Source: an uncultured Flavobacteriaceae bacterium (GTDB lineage Bacteria; Bacteroidota; Bacteroidia; Flavobacteriales; Flavobacteriaceae). From it: DNA of 51,309 bases. The position numbers and the translations under genes were made by a program. The DNA lies in the NCBI GenBank assembly GCA_937923515.1, contig CALDUF010000068.1, forward strand, positions 1 to 51,309. The letters are read 5' to 3'. Position 1 is the stretch's first letter. Each line of letters starts with the position of its first letter. Below the pieces are notes generated by a model. It was not told where the DNA came from. It was given only the letters and a program-made list of their open reading frames with translations, and made no database searches. Of this stretch, positions 34,988-45,300 are shown in pieces.

Positions 34988-36550
34988 ATGGCAGGAGGAA
35001 AAGAAACCCCAAGACAGAAGATGATAAACTTGATGTATTTAATATTTATAGCGATGCTAGCTTTAAATATGTCGAAAGAAGTATTATCAGCCTTCGGATT
35101 AATGAACGAAAAGCTTGTAGAGTCTAACGAGGCTGCTGAAGCTAGAAATAATAGCTTTGTTGCTAGTTTAGAACAAAAGGCTGCGGATGCACCTGATAAA
35201 TTTAAACCTCTAAAGCAAAAAGCAGATCAAATAGATAAGTTAGCTCATGATTTTAGTTCATACTTAAAAGAATTAAAAGGAAACATGACGGCTAAAATAG
35301 ATGATCCTACAGATTATGAGGTTATGGATAAAGGCGATTATTTAGATCAAAACTTTTTTAAAGGCGATAAAATTAAAGAAGAAGGTCAAGCGTTTTTAAA
35401 CCACATGAAAACCTTCAGAGAAGGTGTTGCAAAAGTTTTAGGAGACGATCCAGCAATGGCTCCTGTAATTAAGGAAGTTAATGCTAAATTTAATACAGAA
35501 CCTGTTAAAAACAGAGATGGTGTTAAAGTAGATTGGTTAGATTACCACTATAAAGGCTTTCCTTTAGTGGCATCTTTAACTAAAATGACACAATTGCAAT
35601 CTGATATTAAGACAACTGAATCTCAGATATTATCTAAAATGTTAGAAGGCGAGCTTGCTAGTCAAGTATCTATGACAAATTATACTACTTTAATGGAAAC
35701 TTCAAAATCTGCATACTTTAATGGTGAGCAGTTTGATGGACAAATTGTATTAGGGCGTAAAGATGCTTCTACAAAACCAAAAAGAGTAGAATTAACTTTA
35801 GATGGTAGAAAGCTTTCTGACAAGCAGTACACTATTGAAGATGGTAAAGTAAAATTAAAAATTGGTACTGGCGGTGTTGGTGAGCACAAAATCGAAGGTA
35901 AATTAATCTTTGGTGAAGGTGGTGAGGAAATTGAAGTTCCTGTAAAATCATCTTTCGCTACCGTTGCTAAACCAAATTCAGCTACTATTTCAGCAGATAA
36001 AATGAATGTAGTATATAGAGGTGTTAAAAACCCTATGACGATTTCATTTGCTGGTATTCCTGATAATAAAGTTAGTGCTAGTGCTCAAGGTTTAAACAGA
36101 GCAGGTGGTAGCAGATATGTTATGGACGCTACAAGCATAAAAGGAAGAGAAGTTACTATTAATGTAACAGGTACACTTCCTGATGGTGGTAAAGTTAGCG
36201 ATAATGCTAAATTTAGAATTAAAGATTTACCAAAGCCAACAGGAACGGTAAGAGGTGAAGATGGTGCAGTTAAAATGCAACGTCAAAGTTTAGAAAAGTC
36301 AACCATTGGCGCTAAGTTTGATGATTTTGATTTTGAATTACCACTTAGAGTTAGCGGCTTTAAATTTAAAGTACCAGGACAACCTACTATTGAGGTTAGA
36401 GGTAATAAATTAAACGACAGAGCTAAAAGTGCTTTACGTAAAGCAAAACGTGGTTCTGGTGTTCAAATATTTGATATTCAAGCAAAAGCAAGTGGCGTAA
36501 GTGTTATTCTTAAAAAGGTATCACCAATATTTGTTGAGCTTACAAATTAA
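34988..36550 (+). CDS. gldM: Type IX secretion motor protein GldM
   Basis: This 520-residue protein is anchored by one N-terminal helix (MINLMYLIFIAMLALNMS) and extends through the periplasm with four beta-rich domains; the conserved start MAGGKETPRQKMINLMY is diagnostic. A helical domain covers about residues 30-225, then Ig-like domains follow, ending with ILKKVSPIFVELTN. GldM contacts GldL in the inner membrane and GldK/GldN at the outer membrane to transmit motor force. Length agrees with the family. A perfect 11-bp inverted repeat follows its stop, before gldN. Confidence 0.96.
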   Translation: MAGGKETPRQKMINLMYLIFIAMLALNMSKEVLSAFGLMNEKLVESNEAAEARNNSFVASLEQKAADAPDKFKPLKQKADQIDKLAHDFSSYLKELKGNMTAKIDDPTDYEVMDKGDYLDQNFFKGDKIKEEGQAFLNHMKTFREGVAKVLGDDPAMAPVIKEVNAKFNTEPVKNRDGVKVDWLDYHYKGFPLVASLTKMTQLQSDIKTTESQILSKMLEGELASQVSMTNYTTLMETSKSAYFNGEQFDGQIVLGRKDASTKPKRVELTLDGRKLSDKQYTIEDGKVKLKIGTGGVGEHKIEGKLIFGEGGEEIEVPVKSSFATVAKPNSATISADKMNVVYRGVKNPMTISFAGIPDNKVSASAQGLNRAGGSRYVMDATSIKGREVTINVTGTLPDGGKVSDNAKFRIKDLPKPTGTVRGEDGAVKMQRQSLEKSTIGAKFDDFDFELPLRVSGFKFKVPGQPTIEVRGNKLNDRAKSALRKAKRGSGVQIFDIQAKASGVSVILKKVSPIFVELTN

Positions 36551-36553
36551 AAT

Positions 36554-36581
36554 AATAGGCTAACACTTACGTTAGCCTATT
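36554..36581 (+). other. Perfect 11-bp inverted repeat between gldM and gldN
   Basis: AATAGGCTAAC (36554-36564) and GTTAGCCTATT (36571-36581) pair without mismatch around loop ACTTAC. No T-run follows, so full termination is unlikely; partial attenuation or protection of the upstream mRNA is possible. It starts just four bases after the gldM stop. Confidence 0.7.
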
Positions 36582-36589
36582 ACCATAAA

Positions 36590-37492
36590 ATGATGAATAA
36601 GATGAATTTTAAAAGTGTTTTATTAACTATAGTAACTGTTTTTGCAGCATCTAGTATTTATGCGCAGCATGGATTACTAAATGCCAACGACCCTGACGAA
36701 ATTGGGGTAAAAACAGAAGAGCAAAAAGCCATAGATAACGACGAGCCTTTAGAGTATGGCTACGTTGACGATAGAGATATTTTATTCTCTAAAATGGTTT
36801 GGGAACGCATAAGGCTTGATGAGCGTGCAAACTTCCCATTGTACTATCCTATAGATACCAATAATATTGGTAGTAACAGACGTTCGTTGTATGATGTTTT
36901 AATGAAAAATATTAAAAACGGAAAGATAAAGCACATTTATGATGATTCTTATTTTACAACAAAACGTACGTTAAAGGATATTGAAGCGGCATTAAAATTT
37001 GTAGATACTACAGAATATGGTATTGAACAATTAAATGCAGGCGAATCACTATCTGATGAATACATTAACGTTCGCGAAATATCATCAGCAGAAATTGTAG
37101 AATATCGTGTAAAAGGATTGTGGTATTTTGATAAACGCCACTCTGAAATGAAGTATAGACTTATAGGAATTGCTCCTGTAGCACCTGATGTTAACTTTAT
37201 TGATGACGAAAATCCTGATTTGGTGCCATTATTTTGGGTGTTTTTTCCACACGCAAGAGAAGTTTTGCATGAAGCAAAAGCATTTAATAATGCAAACAGC
37301 GCAATGCCACACTCATTCGATCATTTACTAAATGCCAGACGTTTTCAAGGTTATATTTATAAAGAAGAAAATGTGCAAGGTGATAGAAAAGTTAATGAAT
37401 ACATTACGGATAATGCGCTAATGCAGTTGCTAGAATCCGATCGTATAAAAACAAAAATTAGAGATTTTGAATTAGATATGTGGACCTACTAA
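36590..37492 (+). CDS. gldN: Gliding motility / type IX secretion protein GldN
   Basis: This 300-residue periplasmic protein has a cleavable signal (SVLLTIVTVFAASSIYAQ) and then the GldN/PorN domain: DRDILFSKMVWERIRLDERANFPLYYP, SLYDVLMKNIKNGKI, and WVFFPHAREVLHEAKAFN. GldN forms a ring complex with GldK at the periplasmic face of the outer membrane. Starts at 36590 (ATG ATG) or 36599 are both possible; the shorter form begins MNFKSVLLT. It ends the operon, with a terminator about 25 bases downstream. Confidence 0.95.
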   Translation: MMNKMNFKSVLLTIVTVFAASSIYAQHGLLNANDPDEIGVKTEEQKAIDNDEPLEYGYVDDRDILFSKMVWERIRLDERANFPLYYPIDTNNIGSNRRSLYDVLMKNIKNGKIKHIYDDSYFTTKRTLKDIEAALKFVDTTEYGIEQLNAGESLSDEYINVREISSAEIVEYRVKGLWYFDKRHSEMKYRLIGIAPVAPDVNFIDDENPDLVPLFWVFFPHAREVLHEAKAFNNANSAMPHSFDHLLNARRFQGYIYKEENVQGDRKVNEYITDNALMQLLESDRIKTKIRDFELDMWTY

Positions 37493-37515
37493 TTTAAATT
37501 CAAAAGATACAATAC

Positions 37516-37546
37516 AACGCCTGCTTTTTAAGTGGGCGTTTTTTTT
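37516..37546 (+). terminator. Intrinsic terminator of the gldKLMN operon
   Basis: AACGCCTGC (37516-37524) and GTGGGCGTT (37532-37540) form a nine-pair stem with two G-T wobbles, followed by a run of T. Confidence 0.85.
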
Positions 37547-37578
37547 GGTATTACTATAAAGGCAGCACTCCATTTCTT

Positions 37579-37586
37579 TATCTTCG
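37579..37586 (+). promoter_or_regulatory. TATCTTCG promoter-like box just before the DAO flavoprotein gene
   Basis: Seven of eight positions match TAnnTTTG. It ends four bases before ATG 37591, so transcription would start at or inside the first codons, giving a leaderless or nearly leaderless mRNA. Confidence 0.4.
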
Positions 37587-37590
37587 CACC

Positions 37591-38631
37591 ATGCAAGTAG
37601 ATTATATTATTGTTGGATTGGGTTTAGCGGGTATTAGCTTTTGTGAACAATTGCGAAGCCATAATAAAACATTTGTTGTATTTGATGATAGTTCTCAAAA
37701 ATCGTCGGTAGTTGCTGGTGGGTTATACAATCCAGTTATTTTAAAACGGTTTACTGCTGTTTGGAAAAGTAACACCCAACTGCATTTGGCGCTTCAGCAT
37801 TATAAGAATCTAGAAGCACTACTAAATATAACAATAGATGAAAAGATTCCTGTTTACAGGAAATTTGCTTCGATAGAAGAACAGAACAATTGGTTTGCAG
37901 CTTCAGACAAACCAAAATTAGCACCGTATTTATCTACTACTATTATTGAAAACAAGAATAAAGCAGTAAAAGCGCCTTATGGATTTGGAGAAGTATTACA
38001 AACTGGTAGAGTAGACACAAATAAGCTTATATCTGCCTACAAAACCTTTTTAGTTAGTCTAAACCTGTTAAAAGAAGAATCGTTCAACTACGAGGCACTA
38101 AAATTAAACGACAATGGTGTAACTTACAATAACCTTAGCGGAAAGCATATTGTATGTTCTGAAGGTTTTGGTGTTACAAAGAATCCGTTTTTCAAAGATT
38201 TACCTTTAAGCCCAACAAAAGGCGAAGTATTAACTATTTCTGCTCCAGAATTAAATATAGATTTTGTGCTAAAAGGCCCTGTTTTTATTATTCCTTTAGG
38301 AAACGATTTGTATACTGTTGGTGCTACTTATGAGTTGCACGATTTATCTCACGATACCACTAAAAAGGCAGAAACAAAACTTCTAGAGGGCTTAAATAGC
38401 TTAATTTCTTGTCCGTTTAAAATCGTAAAACATGTGTCGGGTATTCGTCCAACGGTAAAAGATAGAAGGCCTTTAGTGGGCAGGCATAAAGCGCATAAAA
38501 ACATGTATTTACTTAATGGATTGGGTACACGAGGTGTTATGATTGGGCCATACGTGGCAAAACAATTATTTGAACATATTGATATGAATATGCCTTTAGA
38601 TAGTGAAATTAGTTTGGAACGGGTAAAGTAA
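37591..38631 (+). CDS. DAO-family FAD-dependent oxidoreductase
   Basis: This 346-residue flavoprotein starts with the dinucleotide-binding motif DYIIVGLGLAGISFCEQL and has the D-amino-acid-oxidase-like layout: SSVVAGGLYNPVIL, an FAD-contacting HIVCSEG stretch, SPTKGEVLTI, and the C-terminal GIRPTVKDRRPLVG with NGLGTRGVMIGPY. It would oxidise an amine or amino acid, or act as a dehydrogenase; the substrate is unknown. It stands alone and converges on the DUF983 gene with a two-base gap. Confidence 0.87.
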   Translation: MQVDYIIVGLGLAGISFCEQLRSHNKTFVVFDDSSQKSSVVAGGLYNPVILKRFTAVWKSNTQLHLALQHYKNLEALLNITIDEKIPVYRKFASIEEQNNWFAASDKPKLAPYLSTTIIENKNKAVKAPYGFGEVLQTGRVDTNKLISAYKTFLVSLNLLKEESFNYEALKLNDNGVTYNNLSGKHIVCSEGFGVTKNPFFKDLPLSPTKGEVLTISAPELNIDFVLKGPVFIIPLGNDLYTVGATYELHDLSHDTTKKAETKLLEGLNSLISCPFKIVKHVSGIRPTVKDRRPLVGRHKAHKNMYLLNGLGTRGVMIGPYVAKQLFEHIDMNMPLDSEISLERVK

Positions 38632-38633
38632 TA

Positions 38634-39023
38634 CTACTTCTTACTATCTGCTAAAGAAGCGTCGTAACTCATAAACATATTTATCCAAATATTTCGCGAA
38701 AGTCGCATTATTATTGGCATAAATACCATTAGTGTGCCAATTATGGCAATAAAAGTAGTTGTTAAACTAGTTTCGAATATGAGGTAGCTAATAACAAATG
38801 CGGCTACACCAAAAGCAACACCAACAGCGTAACTTACATACATGGCACCAAAGAAAAACGACGGTTCAATACGGTATTTCGTATTACAGTGCGAGCAGCG
38901 TTCATTCACCTTTAATGTTTCAGAAAGATTATAGGCGTTTTTGGTACGATACATAGATTCTTGGTGACATTTTGGGCAACATCCCGTTAACATACTATAA
39001 ATTTTTGATCCTTTTTTAAACAT
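38634..39023 (-). CDS. DUF983 membrane protein with zinc-ribbon motif
   Basis: This 129-residue protein has an N-terminal four-cysteine zinc ribbon (CCPKCHQ and CSHCNTKY) and then two membrane helices (YVSYAVGVAFGVAAFVIS and FIAIIGTLMVFMPIIM). SFFFGAMYVSYA is the DUF983 signature. The function is unknown. The last strongly polar segment (SYDASLADSKK) is probably cytoplasmic. A TACCTTTG box about 100 bases upstream on the minus strand is its likely promoter. Confidence 0.88.
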   Translation of the reverse strand: MFKKGSKIYSMLTGCCPKCHQESMYRTKNAYNLSETLKVNERCSHCNTKYRIEPSFFFGAMYVSYAVGVAFGVAAFVISYLIFETSLTTTFIAIIGTLMVFMPIIMRLSRNIWINMFMSYDASLADSKK

Positions 39024-39125
39024 TTATTTTAGTGTATTTTTGCTCGCGTAATTAAAACATGAGTGTGTCGCTATTAAGGCGATGTCATTTAAATTAATAA
39101 TCTTAAAAAAACTAAGAATATACCA

Positions 39126-39133
39126 CAAAGGTA
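39126..39133 (-). promoter_or_regulatory. TACCTTTG promoter box for the DUF983 gene
   Basis: Read on the minus strand this is a perfect TAnnTTTG match within the divergent gap. The leader would be about 95 bases. No TTG is visible at -33. Confidence 0.45.
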
Positions 39134-39176
39134 AATTTATAGTTTCAAAATACTGTAACCTAAGTCACATAATAAT

Positions 39177-41084
39177 ATGCTTAATATACATAATCTATCT
39201 ATTTCATTTCAAGGAGAATATCTTTTTGAAGAAATCACATTTAAGCTAGGAAATGGCGACCGTATTGGGTTAATTGGAAAAAACGGAGCAGGTAAATCTA
39301 CCATGCTCAAAATACTATCTAGAGAAATTGAGCCAGACTCTGGACAAATAGCAGCAGATAAAACATTAAAAATTGGTTTTTTAAAGCAGGATATAGATTT
39401 TGTTTTGGGTAGAACAGTTTTAGAAGAAGCATACGAAGCTTTCACTGAAATAAAGGATTTAGAAGCCAAAATGGAAGATATCAATACCCAACTTGCTGAA
39501 CGTACCGATTATGAAAGTGAAGGGTATAACCAATTGATGATTGATATTAACGATTTGCAACACCAATATGAGATTGTTGGTGGTTATAATTACCAAGGTA
39601 ATACCGAGAAAATTTTACAAGGTTTAGGTTTTAAAAGAGAAGATTTTGATAGCCTTACCGATACGTTTTCTGGAGGTTGGCGTATGCGAATTGAGTTAGC
39701 AAAACTACTACTTCAAGATAATGATATTTTACTTTTAGATGAGCCTACAAACCACTTAGATATAGAGTCTATCATTTGGTTAGAAGGGTTTTTAAAAAAC
39801 TATTCTGGAGCAGTTGTAATAGTATCGCACGATAAAATGTTTTTAGATAATGTTACCAATAGAACTATAGAAATTTCTTTAGGGCGTATTTACGATTACC
39901 CAAAGCCCTATACCAAATATTTAGTGCTTAGAAATGAATTGAAAGCGCAACAATTGGCGTCTCAAAAAAATCAACAAAAACAAATAGAACATACCGAGAA
40001 ACTTATTGAAAAATTTAGAGCAAAGGCATCAAAAGCAACTATGGCGCAATCGCTTATTAAGAAATTAGATAAGATAGACCGTATTGAAGTTGATGAAGAT
40101 GATAATAGTGTAATGACGCTTAATTTTCCAGTGTCTATTACTCCAGGAAAAGTTGTGGTAGAAGCCGAAGATATTTCTAAAAACTATGGAGATAACCAAG
40201 TATTACAAGCAATTGATTTATTGATTGAGCGCGACAGCAAAACAGCTTTTGTTGGGCAAAACGGACAAGGTAAATCCACCTTAGCAAAAATTATAGTAGG
40301 CGATATTAAGTACAATGGGCATTTAAAACTAGGACACAACGTGCAAATAGGCTATTTTGCTCAAAATCAAGCAGAGTATTTAGATGGGAATAAAACGGTT
40401 TTAGATACTATGATAGATGCGGCAAACGAGAGTAATCGCAGTAAAGTACGAGATATTTTGGGGTCGTTTTTATTTAGAGGAGATGAAGTAGAAAAATATG
40501 TAAAAGTACTTTCAGGTGGCGAACGTAACCGTTTGGCATTGGCAAAATTAATGTTGCAGCCATTTAATGTGCTAATTATGGATGAGCCTACAAACCACCT
40601 TGATATAAAATCTAAAAATGTACTTAAAGAAGCATTAAAACGTTTTGAAGGCACGCTGTTATTAGTGTCGCATGATAGAGATTTTTTACAGGGTTTAACC
40701 AATTTAGTGTATGAGTTTAAGGATCGTAAAATAAAGGAATACTTAGGTGATATTGATTATTATTTAGAGCAACGACAAGTTGAGAATTTACGTGAAGTAG
40801 AAAAACGTACGGTGGTTAAAGAACAGCCAAAAGAAAAAAAACAACAGTCTTACCAAGAGCAAAAAAAGCTAAAATCTCTAAATAATAAACTAAGTAATAT
40901 CGAATCTAAAATAAGTGAGTTAGAAAAGTCTATAAAAGTTGATGACGTTGCTCTAGAAACTAATTATGACGCAACCGTTGCCGATAAAAGCTTTTTTGAT
41001 ACCTATCAAGAGAAAAAAACCAAGCTTCAAAAATTAATGGCAGATTGGGAACATATACAATACGAATTAGAAACCTTGACATAA
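39177..41084 (+). CDS. ABC-F family ATPase (Uup/YheS-like)
   Basis: This 635-residue soluble protein has two ABC domains and no membrane segments. Domain one has GKNGAGKS, FSGGWRMRIELAKLLL and LLLDEPTNHLD; domain two has GQNGQGKS, LSGGERNRLALAKLML and LIMDEPTNHLD. The helical linker between them (AQQLASQKNQQKQIEHTEK) and the C-terminal charged coiled coil (about 545-635) fit the Uup-like branch. ABC-F proteins act on ribosomes and help resolve stalled translation. The coiled coil often binds nucleic acid. It is monocistronic, followed by a weak hairpin with T-run. Confidence 0.92.
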   Translation: MLNIHNLSISFQGEYLFEEITFKLGNGDRIGLIGKNGAGKSTMLKILSREIEPDSGQIAADKTLKIGFLKQDIDFVLGRTVLEEAYEAFTEIKDLEAKMEDINTQLAERTDYESEGYNQLMIDINDLQHQYEIVGGYNYQGNTEKILQGLGFKREDFDSLTDTFSGGWRMRIELAKLLLQDNDILLLDEPTNHLDIESIIWLEGFLKNYSGAVVIVSHDKMFLDNVTNRTIEISLGRIYDYPKPYTKYLVLRNELKAQQLASQKNQQKQIEHTEKLIEKFRAKASKATMAQSLIKKLDKIDRIEVDEDDNSVMTLNFPVSITPGKVVVEAEDISKNYGDNQVLQAIDLLIERDSKTAFVGQNGQGKSTLAKIIVGDIKYNGHLKLGHNVQIGYFAQNQAEYLDGNKTVLDTMIDAANESNRSKVRDILGSFLFRGDEVEKYVKVLSGGERNRLALAKLMLQPFNVLIMDEPTNHLDIKSKNVLKEALKRFEGTLLLVSHDRDFLQGLTNLVYEFKDRKIKEYLGDIDYYLEQRQVENLREVEKRTVVKEQPKEKKQQSYQEQKKLKSLNNKLSNIESKISELEKSIKVDDVALETNYDATVADKSFFDTYQEKKTKLQKLMADWEHIQYELETLT

Positions 41085-41090
41085 GCTAGT

Positions 41091-41112
41091 CTTAACTCTT
41101 TTAAGTTTTTTT
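41091..41112 (+). terminator. Possible weak terminator after the ABC-F gene
   Basis: CTTAA (41091-41095) and TTAAG (41101-41105) can form a five-pair stem followed by seven T. The stem is short and AT-rich, so strength is doubtful. Confidence 0.4.
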
Positions 41113-41137
41113 TAACTGCTACTGGTACTTATTTAAA

Positions 41138-41145
41138 TATTTTTG
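41138..41145 (+). promoter_or_regulatory. TATTTTTG promoter box for the RND efflux operon
   Basis: This perfect TAnnTTTG match lies about 60 bases before the adaptor gene start. No clear -33 TTG is present. Confidence 0.5.
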
Positions 41146-41204
41146 CATGATAATGCTGTTTTACGTTTCAAACCGTAAGTCAGAAACTCTATAACCATCA
41201 TTTT

Positions 41205-42353
41205 ATGCGGAATATTATTCTTTTCTTTATTGGCGTAATTGCTATTGTTTCAGCGATTTTCATAGGAAATAAAATTGCAAATAATAAAAAAAAGAAACGT
41301 CCTGTAATTGAAAAAGTTGTTAAAACTGTTTTTACAGATACTGTTAACAATGGTACAGTACAAATAGTAATTCCTGCTAACGGAAATTTAGTTGCGAAGC
41401 GTAGAATAGAGTTGTTCTCTGAAGTTCAAGGTATTTTTAAAACCAACAGAAAATTATTTAGAGCGGGACAAAAGTATGCCAAAGGCGAAATATTAATTAC
41501 AATTGATGGTTCTGAGTTTTACGCAAGCGTACAATCTGCAAAAAGTAATCTGTATAATGCAATAGCTGCAATAATGCCTGATTTAAGATTAGATTTTCCT
41601 GAAATCTATCCTAAATGGCAACAGTATCTTAAAAGTTTTGATCTTAGTAAAACAACGCCAAAACTTCCCGAAATAACATCAGATAAAGAGAATTATTTTA
41701 TTACAGGAAGAGGTATAGTTTCCAACTACTACAATGTAAAAAATCAAGAACAACGCTTATCCAAATATGCCATACAAGCGCCGTTTTCAGGGATATTAAT
41801 TGATGCCTTAGTCACCGAGGGGTCCTTAATTCGCAACGGACAAAAATTGGGGGAATTCATAGATCCATCAGTTTACGAAATGGAAGTTGCGCTAAGTAAA
41901 AGTTATGCAAACCTTTTAAAAGTAGGCGAAACAGTAGCGCTGAATACTATAGATAAAACAGAAAACTATACAGGAACAGTGTCTCGCGTAAATGGTAGCA
42001 TAGATGCTGCTACACAAACCATTACTGCTTTTATAGAAGTAAAAGATAAAAGCCTAAAAGAAGGCATGTATTTAGAAGCCAACTTAAATGCAAAACAAGA
42101 GGAAAATGCCATAGAAATTAGCAGGAATTTATTTTTAGATAGTGAGCAGGTATTTGTTGTAAGGGATAGTATATTAGATTTGGTAGACGCTAAACCTGTT
42201 TATTTTTCAGATTCTAAAGTAGTGTTAAAAAATATTCCAGATGGTACTGTAATTGTGTCAAAACCAATACCTGGTGCTTACGCTGGTATGCTGGTAAAAC
42301 CGTTTGAATCTAAATCTAAGGCATCTGTAGCCAAATCAAAAAACGTAAAATAA
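41205..42353 (+). CDS. RND efflux periplasmic adaptor (membrane fusion) protein
   Basis: This 382-residue adaptor is anchored by an N-terminal helix (IILFFIGVIAIVSAIFIGN). The lipoyl halves are visible as LVAKRRIELFSEVQGIF with GQKYAKGEILITIDG, and YAIQAPFSGILIDALVTEGSLI. The alpha-hairpin between them is short, and beta-barrel and proximal domains follow (GTVSRVNGSIDAATQTITAFIEV). It links the inner-membrane pump and the outer-membrane channel, both encoded downstream. Three bases separate it from the pump gene. Confidence 0.92.
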   Translation: MRNIILFFIGVIAIVSAIFIGNKIANNKKKKRPVIEKVVKTVFTDTVNNGTVQIVIPANGNLVAKRRIELFSEVQGIFKTNRKLFRAGQKYAKGEILITIDGSEFYASVQSAKSNLYNAIAAIMPDLRLDFPEIYPKWQQYLKSFDLSKTTPKLPEITSDKENYFITGRGIVSNYYNVKNQEQRLSKYAIQAPFSGILIDALVTEGSLIRNGQKLGEFIDPSVYEMEVALSKSYANLLKVGETVALNTIDKTENYTGTVSRVNGSIDAATQTITAFIEVKDKSLKEGMYLEANLNAKQEENAIEISRNLFLDSEQVFVVRDSILDLVDAKPVYFSDSKVVLKNIPDGTVIVSKPIPGAYAGMLVKPFESKSKASVAKSKNVK

Positions 42354-42356
42354 GCT

Positions 42357-45300
42357 ATGAGAAAATTAATTGCTTATTTTATAAAGCATAGTGTAGCCGT
42401 TAATGTAGTTGTAATTGCCTTTTTTGTGTTTGGAGCTGTTGGTGCGCTAAAACTCAAATCTTCATTTTTTCCTTTAGTAGATTCAAAAATTATAAGTATT
42501 AATGTAACCTATCCTGGGGCATCTCCTCAAGAGATAGAAGAAGGTATTGTTCTTAAAATTGAAGACAATCTTAAAGGGCTAAATGGTGTAGAACGTGTTA
42601 CGTCTACTTCTAGAGAAAATAGTGGTAGTATTACTGTTGAAATAGAGAAGGGAAAAGACGTAGATTTTATGCTTTTAGAAGTTAAAAATGCTGTAGATCG
42701 TGTGCCGTCGTTTCCTGTTGGTATGGAACCATTAATAGTTGCAAAACAAGAGGCTTTAAGGCCCACAATAACGTTTGCAATTAGTGGAGAAAATGTGCCG
42801 CTAGTTACTTTAAAACAAATTGGTAGGCAAGTTGAAAACGATTTGAGAGGTATTGAAGGTATTTCTCAAGTTTCAATTTCTGGGTATCCAGAAGAAGAAA
42901 TTGAAATTGCGATTAGTGAGGCAAATTTACTGGCTTATAATTTATCATTTGCTGAGGTTGCGCAAGCTGTAAATGCGTCTAGCCTAATTACTACAGGTGG
43001 TACTATTAAAACCAATGCAGACGAGTATCTTATTAGGGCAAATTCACGTTCTTATTACGCTGATGCGTTATCAAATTTAATAGTTAAAGCAGATGCTTCT
43101 GGTAGAATTATCAGTTTAAAAGACGTTGCCACAGTTAGAGATCAATTTTCAGAAACACCAAACGCTAGTTATTTTGATGGCAATTTATCCATTAACGTAA
43201 CAATTACAAGTACAAATACCGAAGATTTAATTTCGTCTTCAGAAAAAACAAAAGCATACATAGCTGAGTTCAATCAAAAATACGATAACATACAACTTGA
43301 TGTTGTAAGAGACTTATCTATAACATTAGTACAAAGAAAAGCACTGCTTGCTGAAAATGCCATTGTAGGGATGCTTTTGGTACTGGTGTTTTTATCATTG
43401 TTTTTAAACACCCGATTAGCGTTTTGGGTAGCTTTTGGTTTGCCCGTTGCCTTTCTTGGTATGTTTATGTTTGCAGGGTATTTTAATGTTACCATTAATG
43501 TGCTTTCGCTATTTGGGATGATTATAGTTATTGGTATTCTTGTAGATGATGGTATCGTAATAGCCGAAAACATATACCAACAGTATGAAAAAGGAAAAAC
43601 TCCAGAGCAAGCTGCTGTTGATGGTGTTATGGAGGTGTTGCCAGCAATCATTTCTGCCATTTTAACTACCATTTTGGCTTTTGGTATTTTTTTATTTTTA
43701 GATGGTAGAATAGGCGAGTTTTTTGGAGAAGTATCTGTAGTTGTAATATTAACTTTGGTTGTATCATTAGTAGAAGCTCTTATTATTTTACCTGCACATT
43801 TAGCACACTCCAAAGCACTTAGAAAGCAAAATAATACACCTAAGCAAGGTTTAGCTGGTGTGTTTCAAAAGGGGTTTTCTAAGCTTAGATACATAAACAC
43901 ACTAGGCGATAATATTATGGTATGGTTGCGCGATAAATTGTATAGCCCAGTTTTAAAATTTGCACTTAATCATAAATTTTTAACCTTTTCCTTTTTTATT
44001 GTATTCTTTATTCTAACCAGGGCTAGTTTTATGGGCGGTATTATTAGAGGTGCTTTTTTTCCGCAAATTGCGAGTGATAGAGTGAGCATTACACTAAATA
44101 TGCCTAAAGGAACAAATGAAAAAATTACAGACAGTATTATTTCATTTATTGAAGAAAAAGCAAAAGAAGTTACCAAAGAAATAAATGACGAATATATTGG
44201 TGCAGATAGCGATACGTATTTAGTAGAAAATATGATTCGAAATATCGGGCCAGGGTCTTCTACAGCATCTTTAGCTATTAATTTATTACCTGGTGAAGAG
44301 CGCCCTAATGCTATAACGTCTGGTTTAGTAACCAACCGCATAAGAGAAAGCGTTGGTCCTGTATTTGGTGTAGAAAGTTTAGTGTATGGTAGCGGTGGTA
44401 ACTTTGGCGGTAGTCCAGTATCAGTATCTCTATTAGGCAATGATATTGCAGAATTAAAAGCTGTTAAGGCAGAATTAAAACAAAATTTAGAAAACAATAT
44501 TTTACTAAAAGATGTTACTGATAACGATCCTGCTGGTATTAAAGAAATACGATTAGCACTAAATGAAAGTGCCTTTGCTTTGGGCTTAGATTTAAGAACG
44601 GTTATGACGCAAGTGCGATCTGCTTTTTTTGGAGCACAAGTACAGCGTTTTCAACGTGGTCAAGACGAAATTAGAGTGTGGGTACGCTACAATAAAGAAG
44701 GACGATCATCAATCAAAAACTTAGATAATATGCGCATTGTTGCACCAAACGGGCAACGTGTACCACTTAAAGAAATAGCAAGTTATAGCATTGCGCGAGG
44801 CGATGTAGCAATTAATCACTTAGAAGGACGACGCGAAATACAAGTCTCAGCAGACATAAAAAATCCTAAAAAAACAAGTGCAACAGATATTATGGCAGAA
44901 ATTAAAGATGATATTATGCCAGAAATACTATCAAAATACCCAACAGTTTCACCGTCTTACGAGGGGCAAAATAGGGAACGGATAAAATTAATGAATTCTT
45001 TAACACCTGTAGGGTTAACAGTTTTAGCACTTATTTACATTGTAATTGCATTTACGTTTAGAAGTTACAGCCAACCGTTATTACTCTTGTTGCTTATTCC
45101 GTTTAGTTTGCCAGCAGTAGCTTGGGGACATTGGATTCATGATTTTCCAGTAAATATTTTATCGCTATTGGGTATCATTGCCTTAATTGGTATTATGGTA
45201 AACGACGGTTTGGTGCTTATTGGCAAATTCAATAGTAATTTAGAACAAGGTTTGCCGTTCGATAAAGCCCTTTACGAAGCAGGTCGCGCACGTTTCAGAG

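Noticed and set aside
43274-44497. Long minus-strand open frames opposite the RND pump gene
   Set aside because: Codon pattern and composition fit reverse-complement reading of the pump; no motif or start context supports them.
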